DNA from: Devosia epidermidihirudinis
GTDB taxonomy: Bacteria > Pseudomonadota > Alphaproteobacteria > Rhizobiales > Devosiaceae
DNA length: 64,000 bases
NCBI RefSeq assembly: GCF_000971295.1
Contig: NZ_LANJ01000011.1
Span: 124,001-188,000 of the forward strand
Direction: 5' to 3'
Shown here: positions 16,647-26,914 of the stretch, piece by piece
Layout: each line of letters begins with the position of its first letter
Position numbering within the stretch: the first letter of the stretch is position 1
Notes under the pieces: generated by a model
Seen by the model: only the letters and a program-made list of their open reading frames with translations
The model's database searches: none
Told to the model about the DNA's origin: nothing
Program-made: the position numbers and the translations under genes

Positions 16647-18464
16647 TTAGTGGTTGTCGCGCGGAATGCCTTCAGATTGAGCAATGCGCTGGTACTTTTC
16701 AGCAGGCTTGAGAATTGCGCCGTCGCCGAGCTGACCAACGATACCGCGCTGGATTTCCTGCCAGGGCGTCTGGTGCTTTGGATACTTATAGCCCCCCGAA
16801 GCCTCGAGATCAGCGCGACGGGTCGCGATTTCCTCGTCGGAGATCAGGATGTTTGCGCTGCCCTTGTTGAGGTCGATGCGGACGCGATCACCTGTCTTGA
16901 GGATCGCGAGATTGCCGCCCGCTGCCGCTTCCGGAGATGCGTTGAGGATCGATGGGGAGCCCGATGTGCCGGACTGGCGACCATCACCAATGCAAGCGAG
17001 AGCTGTGATGCCCTTCTTGATGAGATAGGCCGGTGGGCGCATGTTGACGACTTCGGCAGCGCCCGGATAGCCGATGGGACCTGCGCCGCGCATGAACAGC
17101 AGCGTGTTTTCATCGATTTCAAGCGAGGGATCATCGATCCGGTGGTGGTAATCCTCAGGACCGTCGAACACGACGGCCTTACCCTCAAACGCGCCCGGGC
17201 TGGCCGGGTTATTGAGGTAGCGATCGCGGAATTCGGACGAGATCACGGATGTCTTCATGATGGCGTTGTCGAAGAGATTGCCACGCAGTACCAGGAAGCC
17301 CGCGTCAACCTTAAGCGGATTGTCGAAGTGGCGGATGACCTTGTCGTCCTGGATCGGCGTGTTCTTGCAGTTCTCGCCGATGGTCTTGCCGTTGGCGGTT
17401 GGTGCGTCTTCGCGGATCAGGCCCTGCTTCATCAGCTCGTTGACGACCGCCGGTACGCCGCCGGCGTGATAGAAGTCTTCACCGAGATATTCACCAGCGG
17501 GCTGCAGGTTCACCAGCAACGGCACTTTGTGGCCGTGCGTCTGGAAGTCCTGCAGATCGAGCTCGACACCAATGTGCTTGGCGATTGCCTGAATATGGAT
17601 CGGCGCGTTCGTCGACCCACCAATGGCCGAATTGACCACGATGGTGTTGATGAAGTTGTCCTTGGTCATGATGTCGGAGGGCTTGAGGTCCTCACGCACC
17701 ATGTCGACGATGCGCTTGCCGGTGCGGTAGGCCATTTCCTGACGGTCACGGTATGGCGCGGGGATCGAGGCAGAGCCGGGCAGCTGCATGCCGAGCGATT
17801 CCGCCAGCGAGTTCATGGTGCTTGCGGTGCCCATGGTGTTGCAGAAGCCGGTCGACGGCGCTGATGACGCAACCAGTTCAATGAACTGGGCATAGTCGAT
17901 CTCGCCGGCCGCCATCATCTGACGGGCCTTCCAGACGATAGTGCCGGAGCCAGTACGCTCGCCCTTGTGCCAGCCATTGAGCATGGGGCCGACCGAGAGC
18001 GCGATGGCAGGAATATTGACGGTCGCTGCACCCATCAGCATCGCAGGCGTGGTCTTGTCGCAGCCGATGGTCAGCACGACGCCATCGAGTGGGTAGCCGT
18101 AGAGCACTTCGACGAGGCCGAGATAAGCTAGGTTACGGTCGAGGCCTGCGGTTGGGCGCTTGCCGGTTTCCTGAATGGGATGAACCGGGAATTCAATGGC
18201 GATGCCGCCCGCTTCACGGATGCCTTCGCGCACGCGCTCGGCCAGCACGATGTGGTGGCGATTGCAGGGGCTGAGATCGGAACCGGTCTGGGCGATACCG
18301 ATGATCGGCTTATTGGACTGCAGTTCCTCACGCGACACGCCGAAGTTCATGTAGCGCTCGAGATAGAGCGCGGTCATGTCCGGATTGTCGGGATTGTCGA
18401 ACCAGGCCCGCGAACGCAATTTCTTGGGAGCTGCGTCGTTACCGCTGCCATTTCCTGCAGTCAT
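16647..18464 (-). CDS. IlvD/Edd family sugar-acid dehydratase (probable galactonate/arabinonate-type)
   Basis: Iron-sulfur dehydratase of the IlvD/Edd family, 605 aa. Candidate cluster cysteines are in [23 protein letters not shown] and [15 protein letters not shown]. The opening [21 protein letters not shown] is typical of the sugar-acid branch (arabinonate, xylonate, galactonate dehydratases) rather than of dihydroxyacid dehydratase. It diverges from dgoK-dgoA, whose products need 2-keto-3-deoxygalactonate. I therefore infer that it dehydrates D-galactonate (and possibly D-fuconate or L-arabinonate), in place of the enolase-family DgoD of enteric bacteria. GAGGAAAAC precedes the ATG. The substrate is inferred from context. 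Confidence 0.88.
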   Translation of the reverse strand: MTAGNGSGNDAAPKKLRSRAWFDNPDNPDMTALYLERYMNFGVSREELQSNKPIIGIAQTGSDLSPCNRHHIVLAERVREGIREAGGIAIEFPVHPIQETGKRPTAGLDRNLAYLGLVEVLYGYPLDGVVLTIGCDKTTPAMLMGAATVNIPAIALSVGPMLNGWHKGERTGSGTIVWKARQMMAAGEIDYAQFIELVASSAPSTGFCNTMGTASTMNSLAESLGMQLPGSASIPAPYRDRQEMAYRTGKRIVDMVREDLKPSDIMTKDNFINTIVVNSAIGGSTNAPIHIQAIAKHIGVELDLQDFQTHGHKVPLLVNLQPAGEYLGEDFYHAGGVPAVVNELMKQGLIREDAPTANGKTIGENCKNTPIQDDKVIRHFDNPLKVDAGFLVLRGNLFDNAIMKTSVISSEFRDRYLNNPASPGAFEGKAVVFDGPEDYHHRIDDPSLEIDENTLLFMRGAGPIGYPGAAEVVNMRPPAYLIKKGITALACIGDGRQSGTSGSPSILNASPEAAAGGNLAILKTGDRVRIDLNKGSANILISDEEIATRRADLEASGGYKYPKHQTPWQEIQRGIVGQLGDGAILKPAEKYQRIAQSEGIPRDNH

Positions 18465-18754
18465 ATCAGTTTTCCTCAGTGCTCAGCGCGACGTTTTTCC
18501 GTCCCACATTTGGAGTCGTTCTAACATGGCTGCGGCAAGAGGGAAGCAAAAATCATACAAATGACTGGTGTTTGAAATACATCGGTGAAATGTTGCGGAT
18601 CGCGCAAACCGCCTTACCAAACGCCGCGAATCTGCTGCACATTTTTGGTTGGTGGACGTGCCAACCAGACGCAGAGAATCGGGCTGGCTGAAACGGGACA
18701 TGGCCGCTAGGGTCGCGCTGCCGTTCCAGTATGCACCGGTGCAGAGAGGGTTTC
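18465..18754. promoter_or_regulatory. Divergent control region of the galactoside/galactonate island
   Basis: This 290-bp gap separates the leftward dehydratase from rightward dgoK. It contains a 7-bp inverted repeat TGGTTGG-N8-CCAACCA at 18646-18667, about 88 bp before dgoK, and an AT-rich stretch around 18546-18585. These are plausible operator and promoter sites for a regulator, but no regulator gene lies nearby in the window. I see no coding sequence in the gap. Confidence 0.4.
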
Positions 18755-19675
18755 GTGGCTATTATTGCAGAATGGGTCGCCGTCGATTGGGGCACCTCAA
18801 ATCTACGGGCTTGGGGATTGGACAGCGGTGGGGCCGTGGTCTTTGAGAACACTTCCCCAAAGGGCATGGGCAAGTTGCAGCGCGAGGAATTCCCCACGGC
18901 GCTGGCTGAAGTGCTGGCCGGCGTATCGGCGGCGAATGACGGCGCGCTCGACGTGCTGATCTGCGGCATGGCTGGCGCGCGACAGGGTTGGCTCGAAGCC
19001 CCCTATCTCGAAGCACCAACCGACTTGAGCGGATTGATTGCCGGTGCGGTGCGCCCGGCAATGCCAGATGGTCGGTTTGTTCCGGCCATTTTGCCTGGCG
19101 TTTGCCAGAAGAATGGCAATGACAATGTGATGCGCGGTGAAGAAACCCAGTTGCTTGGGCTAGCATCGCTGCGCCCTGGTTTTTCCGGCGTCGTCTGCAT
19201 GCCGGGCACTCATTCGAAATGGGCGCAGCTGTCGGGCACCAAGATCGATCACTTCTCCACCGCCATCACCGGAGAAATGTTTGAAGTGCTGCGCACCCAT
19301 TCCGTGCTGCGGCACTCGCTGGCCGGTGATCTCGATGGCCCTGCCCGCGCCGATGGTTTTGCTGCTGGCGCGGCAGCGGGACTAGAGCGGCCGGAACAAC
19401 TGCTGGGGCAGCTATTTCAGGTACGTGCCGGATCATTGTTGTCGGGCCGCACGCCGGATTGGTGTGCGGGCTTTCTTTCGGGGCTGCTGATCGGCACCGA
19501 AATCGGCAGCAACCGTCATTTGATTGGCGAGGCGCCAGTGCCATTGATTGGCTCGGCACCGCTTTGCGCGCTCTATGCTCAGGTTCTGGGCATGATCGGC
19601 GCCAAGGGCGAAACACAAGATGCGACGGAAGTCGTGCTGGCTGGCCTAAAGGCCGCGCGCGGCTTTGCCGCCTGA
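18755..19675 (+). CDS. dgoK: 2-dehydro-3-deoxygalactonokinase
   Basis: Phosphorylates 2-keto-3-deoxygalactonate to the 6-phosphate with ATP, the fourth step of the De Ley-Doudoroff galactose pathway. The 306-aa protein has the DgoK opening WVAVDWGTSNLRAW (phosphate-binding loop of the ASKHA-like fold), CGMAGARQGW, and the GTHSKWAQL motif typical of the family. I prefer the GTG at 18755 because GAGAGG lies six bases upstream; an ATG at 18731 would add eight residues. It heads an operon with dgoA, an SMP-30 lactonase and a GH42 beta-galactosidase, all co-directional with tiny gaps. Confidence 0.93.
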   Translation: MAIIAEWVAVDWGTSNLRAWGLDSGGAVVFENTSPKGMGKLQREEFPTALAEVLAGVSAANDGALDVLICGMAGARQGWLEAPYLEAPTDLSGLIAGAVRPAMPDGRFVPAILPGVCQKNGNDNVMRGEETQLLGLASLRPGFSGVVCMPGTHSKWAQLSGTKIDHFSTAITGEMFEVLRTHSVLRHSLAGDLDGPARADGFAAGAAAGLERPEQLLGQLFQVRAGSLLSGRTPDWCAGFLSGLLIGTEIGSNRHLIGEAPVPLIGSAPLCALYAQVLGMIGAKGETQDATEVVLAGLKAARGFAA

Positions 19676-19692
19676 TTACTGGAGATAGTCTG

Positions 19693-20304
19693 ATGAACCA
19701 CCGCCATATTATCGCAATCCTGCGGGGCATCACGCCGAACGAGAGCGTTGCCGTGTGCACGGCGCTAATCGAGGCCGGGATCACCATGATCGAGGTGCCG
19801 CTGAACTCGCCGGACGCGCTGACCAGCATTTCGCTGGTGTCGAAGGCGTTGAGCGATCGCGCCGCGATTGGCGCCGGTACCGTCTTGACGCCAGAGCAGG
19901 TTCGCGCCGTTGCCGACGCAGGCGGCACCTTCATCGTGTCGCCCGACACCAATGCCGCTGTGATCGAAGAGACGGTGCGTATCGGGCTGCTGTCTTATCC
20001 CGGCGTGTTTACGCCGAGCGATGCGTTCACCGCCGTTCGTGCTGGTGCAACGGGTCTGAAGTTCTTCCCGGCGGAAGTGTTGGGGCCGAAGGGCATCAAG
20101 GCGATGAAGGCTGTGCTGCCGCCAGCCTTGCCGCTCTATGCGGTTGGCGGAGCAAATCCGGACAACTTCAACGAGTACTTTGCTGCCGGTTGCGCTGGCT
20201 TTGGCCTTGGCACCTATCTCTATAAGCCTGGCACGAACGCAGCGCAGGTTGCTGAATATGCCGCCAAGGCCGTGGCCTCTTACGATGCGGGGAAGGCAGC
20301 ATGA
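19693..20304 (+). CDS. dgoA: 2-dehydro-3-deoxy-6-phosphogalactonate aldolase
   Basis: Class I aldolase that splits 2-keto-3-deoxy-6-phosphogalactonate into pyruvate and glyceraldehyde-3-phosphate. The 203-aa KDPG/KHG-type TIM barrel shows IIAILRGITPNESV, the Glu of IEVPLNSPDAL, GAGTVLTPEQV, and the Schiff-base Lys in GLKFFPAEVLGPKG. The IEVPLNSP and ILRGI patterns favour the KDPGal enzyme over KDPG aldolase, matching the upstream dgoK. Its stop overlaps the start of the lactonase gene (ATGA), so translation is coupled. Confidence 0.94.
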   Translation: MNHRHIIAILRGITPNESVAVCTALIEAGITMIEVPLNSPDALTSISLVSKALSDRAAIGAGTVLTPEQVRAVADAGGTFIVSPDTNAAVIEETVRIGLLSYPGVFTPSDAFTAVRAGATGLKFFPAEVLGPKGIKAMKAVLPPALPLYAVGGANPDNFNEYFAAGCAGFGLGTYLYKPGTNAAQVAEYAAKAVASYDAGKAA

Positions 20305-21179
20305 GCGAGACAGCGAAACTCCTCGTCGATTCACAGTGCCAGCTTGGCGAAGGCCCGATCTGGCATGAAGGCCGCCAGCAACTGTTCTTTTTCGACATCA
20401 ACGAGCAGACGCTGTTCGCGGTGACCGAAGACGGCGAAATCGCCGACCAGTGGCTGTTCAACGAAATCGTCGCTGCGGCCGCCGTGCTGGATGACAACAC
20501 GCTGGTGCTGGCAACCGAGACGGGCCTCAAGGGGTTTGACCTCGCCACTGGTGGGCTCGCCCGCATCAACGAGATTGAAGCCGACAACGCAGCGACACGG
20601 ACCAATGACAGCCGCGTGCACCCATCCGGCGCGTTCTGGATCGGCACGATGACCAAGAGCGAGGAAGAAGCCGCAATTGGTTCTGTCTACCACTACCGCG
20701 CGGGCGAACTGAGCACGATCAAATCAGGCATCCGCATTCCAAACGCGACTTGCTTTTCGCCGGACGGCAAGATCGCCTATTGGACGGATACCCCGACCAG
20801 GAAGATCATGCAGTGTGCCACTGACCCGGCGACCGGCCTACCGATTGGCGAGTGGACCCTGTTTGCGGACGTGAGCGATCACCGTGGCTGGCCTGATGGT
20901 GCGGTCGTGGATAGCGAAGGCTACCTATGGAACGCGCGCTGGGGCGGCAATTGCGTGGTGCGCCATGCGCCGGACGGCTCGATTGATCGCGTGATCGAAG
21001 TGCCCGTGAGCCAGGTGAGCTGCCCGGCTTTTGGCGGCAAGGACCTCAAAACCCTGTTCATTACCACCGCAGCCAAGAACCTCACGCCCGAGCAAGTCGC
21101 GGAAGAGAAGGTTGCCGGCGGCCTGTTCGCCATCAAGGTCGACGTTGCCGGCCAAGCTGAACCCCGCATCACTCTCTGA
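20301..21179 (+). CDS. SMP-30/gluconolactonase/LRE family sugar lactonase
   Basis: A 292-aa six-bladed propeller of the SMP-30 family, which opens aldonolactones with a bound divalent cation. Metal-ligand positions are recognisable: Glu in LGEGPIWHE, Asn in TNDSRVHPSGAFWIGTM, and Asp in GWPDGAVVDSEGYLW. No signal peptide is visible, so it should act in the cytoplasm. Within this operon the natural substrate is galactono-1,4-lactone (possibly L-arabinono- or gluconolactone), feeding the divergent dehydratase. The family is certain and the substrate inferred. Confidence 0.92.
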   Translation: MSETAKLLVDSQCQLGEGPIWHEGRQQLFFFDINEQTLFAVTEDGEIADQWLFNEIVAAAAVLDDNTLVLATETGLKGFDLATGGLARINEIEADNAATRTNDSRVHPSGAFWIGTMTKSEEEAAIGSVYHYRAGELSTIKSGIRIPNATCFSPDGKIAYWTDTPTRKIMQCATDPATGLPIGEWTLFADVSDHRGWPDGAVVDSEGYLWNARWGGNCVVRHAPDGSIDRVIEVPVSQVSCPAFGGKDLKTLFITTAAKNLTPEQVAEEKVAGGLFAIKVDVAGQAEPRITL

Positions 21180-21190
21180 GAGTTGACACC

Positions 21191-23152
21191 ATGATCACCC
21201 CTGCCCTCGGCGTTTGTTACTATCCAGAACATTGGCCGGAGGCGTGGTGGGAAAGCGACGCGGCCCGCATGGCCGAGGTGGGCATCAAGTATGTCCGCAT
21301 TGGCGAATTTGCGTGGTCCAAACTGGAGCCGACCCCGGGCGACTTGCAATTCGACTGGATTATCCGGTCGATGGACGTTCTGGGGCGGCACGGGCTCAAG
21401 GTGGTGTTTGGCACGCCCACCGCGACTCCACCGCGCTGGATGATCGACAAGCATCCAGACATGCTGGCGGTGGACGTCAACGGCAAGCGCCGCGGTTTTG
21501 GTTCGCGCCGCCACTATGATTTCTCCCATCTCGGTTACCGTGAGGAATGCGCGCGCATCACCCAACTGCTGGCGGACGCCGTGGGTGACCATCCGGCGCT
21601 GGGCGGATGGCAGACCGACAACGAATATGGCTGCCACGACACGACCTATTCCTATTCGCCTGCGGCGCAGGCGGGTTTCCAGCACTGGCTGTCCGAGAAG
21701 TACGGTACGATTGACGCGCTGAACCACGCTTGGGGCAATGTGTTCTGGTCGATGGAGTACAACCGCTTCGATCAGGTCGAGCTGCCGAACCTGTTGGTGA
21801 CGGAAGCGGCGCCCGCTCAGGCACTCGACTTCAGGCGCTATTCGTCCGATCAGGTCGCGGCCTTCAACAAGATGCAGTACGACATTCTCAAAGCCAAGCG
21901 GCCCGACCTGCCGGTGATCCATAACTTCATGGGGCGCTATACCGACTTCGACCACTATGACGTGGCCGAAACGCTCGACGTGGCAAGTTGGGACTCCTAT
22001 CCGATTGGGTTCCTGGCGATCAGCGATGAGCCGGACGAGGTCAAGCGACAGTATATGCGGCAGGGCGAACCCGATCTGCAGGCCTTCCACCACGATCTCT
22101 ACCGCGCCGTCGGACATGGTCGCATTTGGATCATGGAGCAGCAGCCGGGCCCGGTGAATTGGGCGCAGTACAATCCCGACCCCCTGCCCGGCATGGCGCG
22201 GCTGTGGGCCTGGGAAGCCTTCGCGCATGGCGCCGAAGTCGTGTCCTACTTTCGGTGGCGGCAGGCCCCGTTTGCGCAGGAGCAGATGCATGCAGGCCTG
22301 CTTCGCCCCGATAGCGAGCCTGCGCCCGCCTATCATGAGGCCATGCAGGTCGCCGAGGAACTCAAGTCGACGGGCATTGCCGGTAATGCCAGCAAAGGCC
22401 GCGTTGCGCTGGTCTACGACTATGAGAGCGAGTGGGCCTGGCAGATCCAGCCACAGGCCAAGGGCTATACGCACGGCGCGCATGTTCGGGCGCTTTATGC
22501 CGCTTTCCGCAAGCATGGCGTCGACATCGACATCCTGCCGCCGAGCGCGAAGAGCTTTGTGGGCTACGACATTGTGGCCATCACCTCGTTGTTCACCTGG
22601 AATGACGATCTGCGCACTGCCATTACCGAGTTTGATGGTCACGTACTGATCGGGCCGCGCTCGGGCTCTAAGGATGAGAACTTCGCCATTCCGGCGGCGT
22701 TGGCACCCAGCTTGCCGAGCAATCTGCTCGATGTGAAGGTGATGCGTGTCGACAGCAGCGATCCGAACGTCGAAGTGGAAGTTCGTGGCGGCGGCGGCGC
22801 GGTCCGGCATTGGCGCGAGCGCATTGAGACCAAGGCTAAGGTCATCATAGAGGACGTCGAGGGGTGGCCTGTGCTGGTTTCGCAGGGCAAGCTCTACTAC
22901 CAGGCGGCGAGCGGTAACAAAGCGCTTACGCAACGCGTGGCGGATTACCTCATCGCAGAGGTGGACCTGCCGACCGTCAATCTGCCCGCCGGCGTGCGGT
23001 GTCGGACGCGCGATGGTTTCCGTATCTATGTGAACTATGGCGCCGGGAACGCGACTTTGACGCCAGCAGCCGACGAGGTTGGCTATGCGCTGGGCGGCGT
23101 CGATATGCCCGCTGCGGGGGTCACCGTGGCGCGACTCGCCAAGGGCGCGTGA
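21191..23152 (+). CDS. GH42 beta-galactosidase
   Basis: Retaining glycoside hydrolase of family 42, 653 aa. The N-terminal TIM barrel starts with LGVCYYPEHWPEAWW and carries the acid/base Glu145 in WQTDNEYG and the nucleophile Glu316 in WIMEQQPGPVNW. A trimerisation domain (about 385-590) with VALVYDYESEWAW and a small C-terminal beta domain follow. There is no signal peptide, so it should cleave imported galactosides in the cytoplasm and supply galactose to the same pathway as its operon neighbours. Its last 32 bases overlap the end of the convergent comEC gene. Confidence 0.95.
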   Translation: MITPALGVCYYPEHWPEAWWESDAARMAEVGIKYVRIGEFAWSKLEPTPGDLQFDWIIRSMDVLGRHGLKVVFGTPTATPPRWMIDKHPDMLAVDVNGKRRGFGSRRHYDFSHLGYREECARITQLLADAVGDHPALGGWQTDNEYGCHDTTYSYSPAAQAGFQHWLSEKYGTIDALNHAWGNVFWSMEYNRFDQVELPNLLVTEAAPAQALDFRRYSSDQVAAFNKMQYDILKAKRPDLPVIHNFMGRYTDFDHYDVAETLDVASWDSYPIGFLAISDEPDEVKRQYMRQGEPDLQAFHHDLYRAVGHGRIWIMEQQPGPVNWAQYNPDPLPGMARLWAWEAFAHGAEVVSYFRWRQAPFAQEQMHAGLLRPDSEPAPAYHEAMQVAEELKSTGIAGNASKGRVALVYDYESEWAWQIQPQAKGYTHGAHVRALYAAFRKHGVDIDILPPSAKSFVGYDIVAITSLFTWNDDLRTAITEFDGHVLIGPRSGSKDENFAIPAALAPSLPSNLLDVKVMRVDSSDPNVEVEVRGGGGAVRHWRERIETKAKVIIEDVEGWPVLVSQGKLYYQAASGNKALTQRVADYLIAEVDLPTVNLPAGVRCRTRDGFRIYVNYGAGNATLTPAADEVGYALGGVDMPAAGVTVARLAKGA

Positions 23153-25190
23153 TATTGGGAACGGCGGTGCGGATATCAAACCGCGCCGCCGTCTCGTTCC
23201 AGCGCAGCCACTGAACGCCACCAATTGCGAGATCTTCGGCTGAGATGATCTGGCCGCCGATACAAGCCTTGGGCACGCGCATGCGGGCTATCAGCAAGTC
23301 GTGGCGGCCGCAGTCTTCGGCGAACGCCGCGGCGTTGCGCACGACTTCGATTGAATAGGCCCCCAGGTCAGCGACACAGCCGAGGCTATCGCAGCGGGCA
23401 TTGGGCAGCATGGCGCCGATGTCTTCCTGATAATGCTGGCTCCAGACTTCGACGGCAAAGCTGCCCGCCTTACCAGTGAGAAGCGCCATACCGTCGTCGC
23501 CACGCACGGCAATCGCCTGCGTGGTGTCGGCGATGAGGACGTCAGGTCGCTGATCGAGGCCGAGCAGCAGGACCAACGGGAGCGCCAGCACGGGCCCCGC
23601 CATGCGCCACCAGTTTTTGAGGAAAGCGAACCAGGCTAGGGCGAGCAACCCGATGACGAGGGCCCAGCCGTTGAGCAGTGGGTTGCCGGTCAATCCCTCG
23701 CTCCACCTGGCGACGAGTTCGGCACCGTCGACCAGACGATCAATGCCCCATCCCATGATCGCAACGAATGGGTACTCAACGCCGAACGGCATGGCCAACA
23801 CGGACAGCACGGCGAACGGCATGATGACAAGGCTGACGACGGGCAGCACGAGCACGTTGCCGATGACGCCTAGCGGCGCGGTTTGCTGGAAGTGATAGGC
23901 CGAGAACAACAGCGTGGCGGTGCCAGCGATAAAGCTGGTCAGTGCGGTCGCCGAGACGGTGTGCCCCAGGCGCAGCAGACGTCCGCGCTCTCCGACCATC
24001 GGACGGCGCGGCATTTCGTAGATGCCGATCAGTGCGACCACGGCAGCGAAGGATAGCTGGAAGCTGGCGCGAAAGACGCTGGCTGGATCGATCAAGATGA
24101 TAGCTATCGCCGAGATTGCGACATTGCGCATGGTGAGCGCGCGCCGTCCGGCCAGAACAGCGCCGAAGATCAGTGCGAGCACCAAGGTGGAGCGTACGGC
24201 GGGAACGTTGGCGAGCCCACCGGCGAGCAGGAGGTATCCGAAGGCAGTGAGGATACCGCCAAGTGCGGCGAGCTTTTTGATCGGCCAGCGCGTCGATGTG
24301 AATGGGAGCGCCGCCATCGCCAACCGAAGCAGCCAGAACACGCCGCCAGCGACGATCGACAGGTGAAGCCCCGAGATCGAGTAGATATGGGCAAGGCCAG
24401 ACTCGGCCATAACGCGGCGCGTTTCGTCGGTGATGCCACTTTGATCGCCGACGACCATGGCGCGTCCAATCGCGGCGGACGCGCCGGTGAGCACCGCATC
24501 CAGGCGCGCGCCGATGGCCATGCGCAGCGTTTCGACGGCACGGGTCGCATCCAGCTCCTGTCCGTGGGAGACGAGGGAGAATTCGCTGGTGACATTGCCG
24601 TAGGCACCAATGCCCGCGAAATAGGCGTGGAACTGACCATCGAAGGCCCCCGGGAGGACAGGCCCCGGCACCGGCGCCAGACGGAACTTGCCAGTGATGA
24701 TATCGCCGGGTGCCAGCGGCGGCGCAGGTGGCACGACGAGCCGGGCGCGCATAATGGTAACCGGCCGGCTACCACTTATGGGCATGATATTGGAGACGAT
24801 AACGCGGCGATCCGCTGGCGTGGCGGAGAGAATTTCGTCGGCCCGCACTTCGTAGCTGCCATAGACGGTGGAGCTAAGCATTGGCGTTCCGAAGAACATG
24901 CCATGAATTGGCATCAGGCAGACACCGCCCCAGAAGGCCACGGCGAGCGCAACGACGGGCAGGTTTGGTGACCTCCATGCGAGTACGGTGACGATGACCA
25001 GAACAATGGCAAAGACCAGCAGTGCTGCGGCCTCTGGCTCGAACGGCAGTTGCACGTAAGCGATGAGCCCGAGGATCATCGCGAAGGGCAGTAGATTGAA
25101 CAGTCGTCGCGTTGCCAGGGCGTCGGCTACGCTCGCGGCGAACCGACTCGGGATGGAGGTTTTGGCGATCTGCCGGCCGATTGGGCGCAT
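23121..25190 (-). CDS. comEC: ComEC/Rec2 family DNA-uptake channel protein
   Basis: Integral membrane protein of the ComEC family, thought to form the channel that carries single-stranded DNA across the inner membrane. There are two hydrophobic segments near the N-terminus, a soluble OB-like region, and the competence domain with IYSISGLHLSIVAGGVFWLLR and about eight more membrane helices. The C-terminal part has no clear intact metallo-beta-lactamase motif (HxHxDH not seen), as in many shorter alphaproteobacterial ComECs. The start is unsure: an ATG at 25190 is used, and a GTG at 25268 would extend it. The 3' end overlaps the GH42 gene by 32 bp. Confidence 0.9.
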   Translation of the reverse strand: MRPIGRQIAKTSIPSRFAASVADALATRRLFNLLPFAMILGLIAYVQLPFEPEAAALLVFAIVLVIVTVLAWRSPNLPVVALAVAFWGGVCLMPIHGMFFGTPMLSSTVYGSYEVRADEILSATPADRRVIVSNIMPISGSRPVTIMRARLVVPPAPPLAPGDIITGKFRLAPVPGPVLPGAFDGQFHAYFAGIGAYGNVTSEFSLVSHGQELDATRAVETLRMAIGARLDAVLTGASAAIGRAMVVGDQSGITDETRRVMAESGLAHIYSISGLHLSIVAGGVFWLLRLAMAALPFTSTRWPIKKLAALGGILTAFGYLLLAGGLANVPAVRSTLVLALIFGAVLAGRRALTMRNVAISAIAIILIDPASVFRASFQLSFAAVVALIGIYEMPRRPMVGERGRLLRLGHTVSATALTSFIAGTATLLFSAYHFQQTAPLGVIGNVLVLPVVSLVIMPFAVLSVLAMPFGVEYPFVAIMGWGIDRLVDGAELVARWSEGLTGNPLLNGWALVIGLLALAWFAFLKNWWRMAGPVLALPLVLLLGLDQRPDVLIADTTQAIAVRGDDGMALLTGKAGSFAVEVWSQHYQEDIGAMLPNARCDSLGCVADLGAYSIEVVRNAAAFAEDCGRHDLLIARMRVPKACIGGQIISAEDLAIGGVQWLRWNETAARFDIRTAVPNITRPWRVAPR

Positions 25191-25345
25191 AGAAACAGGC
25201 AAACGCGCGGGCCGGTCAATGACGCGACCCGGGCTCTCGGCCCGGTCAAGAGTCTGTGCCCCCCGCACCCGCCAGCCCCCCGCCCTTGCGCTCGTGCCCC
25301 TCTATGGTACACACGGCACCGAAACTGTCCAAGAATTCCGGTCTC

Positions 25346-26764
25346 ATGTCCCAGGTTGTTACCCGCTTCGCCCCATCTCCCACCGGCTACCTGCACATTG
25401 GCGGTGCCCGCACCGCCCTGTTCAGCTGGGCCTATGCTCAAAGCAAAGGCGGCAAGATGCTGCTGCGCATCGAAGACACCGATCGGGAGCGTTCCACGGA
25501 AGCTGCCGTGGTGGCTCTGGTTGATGGCCTGAAATGGCTGGGTCTGGATTGGGACGGCGAGCCGATCAGCCAGTTTGGCCGCGCCGCGCGCCATGCTGAG
25601 GTCGCGCACGAGCTGGTGAAGCTTGGCCATGCGTACTATTGCTATTGCTCACCCGCCGAACTGGATCAGATGCGTGAAGAGGCTCGCGCTGCCGGTAAGC
25701 CGCCGCGTTACAATGGCTATTGGCGCGACCGCGACCCGAGCGAAGCGCCAGAAGGCATTGCGCCAGTGGTCCGTATCAAGGCGCCGCTGACTGGCGATAT
25801 CGTGGTCGATGACCATGTGCAGGGCAAGGTTGTGTTTAAAACCGAGAACCTCGATGACTTCATCATCCTGCGTTCCGACGGCACGCCGACCTACATGCAC
25901 GCCGTGGTGGTGGATGATCACGATATGGGCGTCACCCACATCATCCGTGGCGACGACCACCTGACCAATGCCGCGCGCCAGATCGTGATCTACAATGCGA
26001 TGGGCTGGACTGTGCCAGAGATGGCGCACATTCCCCTGATTCACGGCCCAGATGGCGCCAAGCTCTCCAAGCGCCACGGCGCACTGGGCGTCGAAGCCTA
26101 CCGCCAGATGGGCTATCTGCCGGAAGCGCTGCGCAACTATCTCGCGCGCCTTGGCTGGAGCCATGGCGATGACGAAATCTTCTCGACCGAGCAGATGGTC
26201 GAGTGGTTCTCGCTGGAAGGTCTGAACAAGGGCGCAGCGCGCTTCGACTTCGTCAAGCTCGAGAACATCAACGGCCACTACATCCGCGAATCCAAGCCTG
26301 AGTATCTCTATGAGATCATGCTGTCGACGGCAGCTGAAGTCGGCCGTATTGCTGATGTCGAAGGTCTCACCGCCAACAAGGCAACGGCGCTGTCCGCCCT
26401 GCCCGAGCTGCAGCCACGCGCCAAGACGATTCTGGAGCTCATTGACCTGGCGCAGTTCATCTACGCGTCACGTCCGATTGCTATCGATGCGGCCGCGTCC
26501 GCGCTGCTGACAACAGAGACTCGCGCTGTGCTCGGCGATATGGCCGAAGTGCTGCGTGGCCTGAATGAATGGTCGGTTCCGGCCATCGACGCTGCGATGC
26601 GCACCCTGGCAGAAGCCAAGGGACTCAAGCTCGGAAAACTGGCTCAGCCATTGCGCGCCGCACTGACTGGGCGCACGGTTTCACCGGGTATTTTCGAAGT
26701 GATGGTGCTGATTGGCCGGGACGAAAGCATGGCACGTCTGGAGGATCAAATCAGCGCTGTCTAG
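25346..26764 (+). CDS. gltX: Glutamate--tRNA ligase
   Basis: Class I aminoacyl-tRNA synthetase charging tRNA-Glu; 472 aa. The HIGH-type motif is in [18 protein letters not shown] and the KMSKS-type motif is GAKLSKRHG. The middle shows the [11 protein letters not shown] and [16 protein letters not shown] regions typical of GluRS, and a C-terminal helical anticodon-binding domain is present. The start at 25346 ([11 protein letters not shown]) fits the family; no strong ribosome site precedes it. It diverges from comEC and is followed by gltA on the same strand, a gene order common in Hyphomicrobiales. Confidence 0.97.
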   Translation: MSQVVTRFAPSPTGYLHIGGARTALFSWAYAQSKGGKMLLRIEDTDRERSTEAAVVALVDGLKWLGLDWDGEPISQFGRAARHAEVAHELVKLGHAYYCYCSPAELDQMREEARAAGKPPRYNGYWRDRDPSEAPEGIAPVVRIKAPLTGDIVVDDHVQGKVVFKTENLDDFIILRSDGTPTYMHAVVVDDHDMGVTHIIRGDDHLTNAARQIVIYNAMGWTVPEMAHIPLIHGPDGAKLSKRHGALGVEAYRQMGYLPEALRNYLARLGWSHGDDEIFSTEQMVEWFSLEGLNKGAARFDFVKLENINGHYIRESKPEYLYEIMLSTAAEVGRIADVEGLTANKATALSALPELQPRAKTILELIDLAQFIYASRPIAIDAAASALLTTETRAVLGDMAEVLRGLNEWSVPAIDAAMRTLAEAKGLKLGKLAQPLRAALTGRTVSPGIFEVMVLIGRDESMARLEDQISAV

Positions 26765-26775
26765 TGCTATTAGGA

Positions 26776-26794
26776 GGGTAAGCCTTGCTTACCC
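26776..26794. other. Hairpin between gltX and gltA
   Basis: GGGTAAG-CCTTG-CTTACCC forms a perfect 7-bp stem 12 bp after the gltX stop. It lacks a T-run. A second imperfect stem (CGGGCAGG with CCTGTCCG) lies at about 26808-26840. They may end gltX transcription or shape the gltA leader, which is 150 bp long. Confidence 0.4.
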
Positions 26795-26914
26795 AATGAT
26801 GGCTCGGGCAGGATCAAACTGATACCTGTCCGGGCAATCGAGACTATCAAGTTTGAGGCCTCACCCGACAGGACTTCCTTCCTTGTTGGGCACGGGGTTA
26901 TCGAGGAGAGCTAA

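Noticed and set aside
20921..23224. 767-codon open frame on the minus strand opposite the lactonase and GH42 genes
   Set aside because: It is antisense to two genes with clear catalytic motifs, and its translation is arginine/alanine-rich without recognisable domains.
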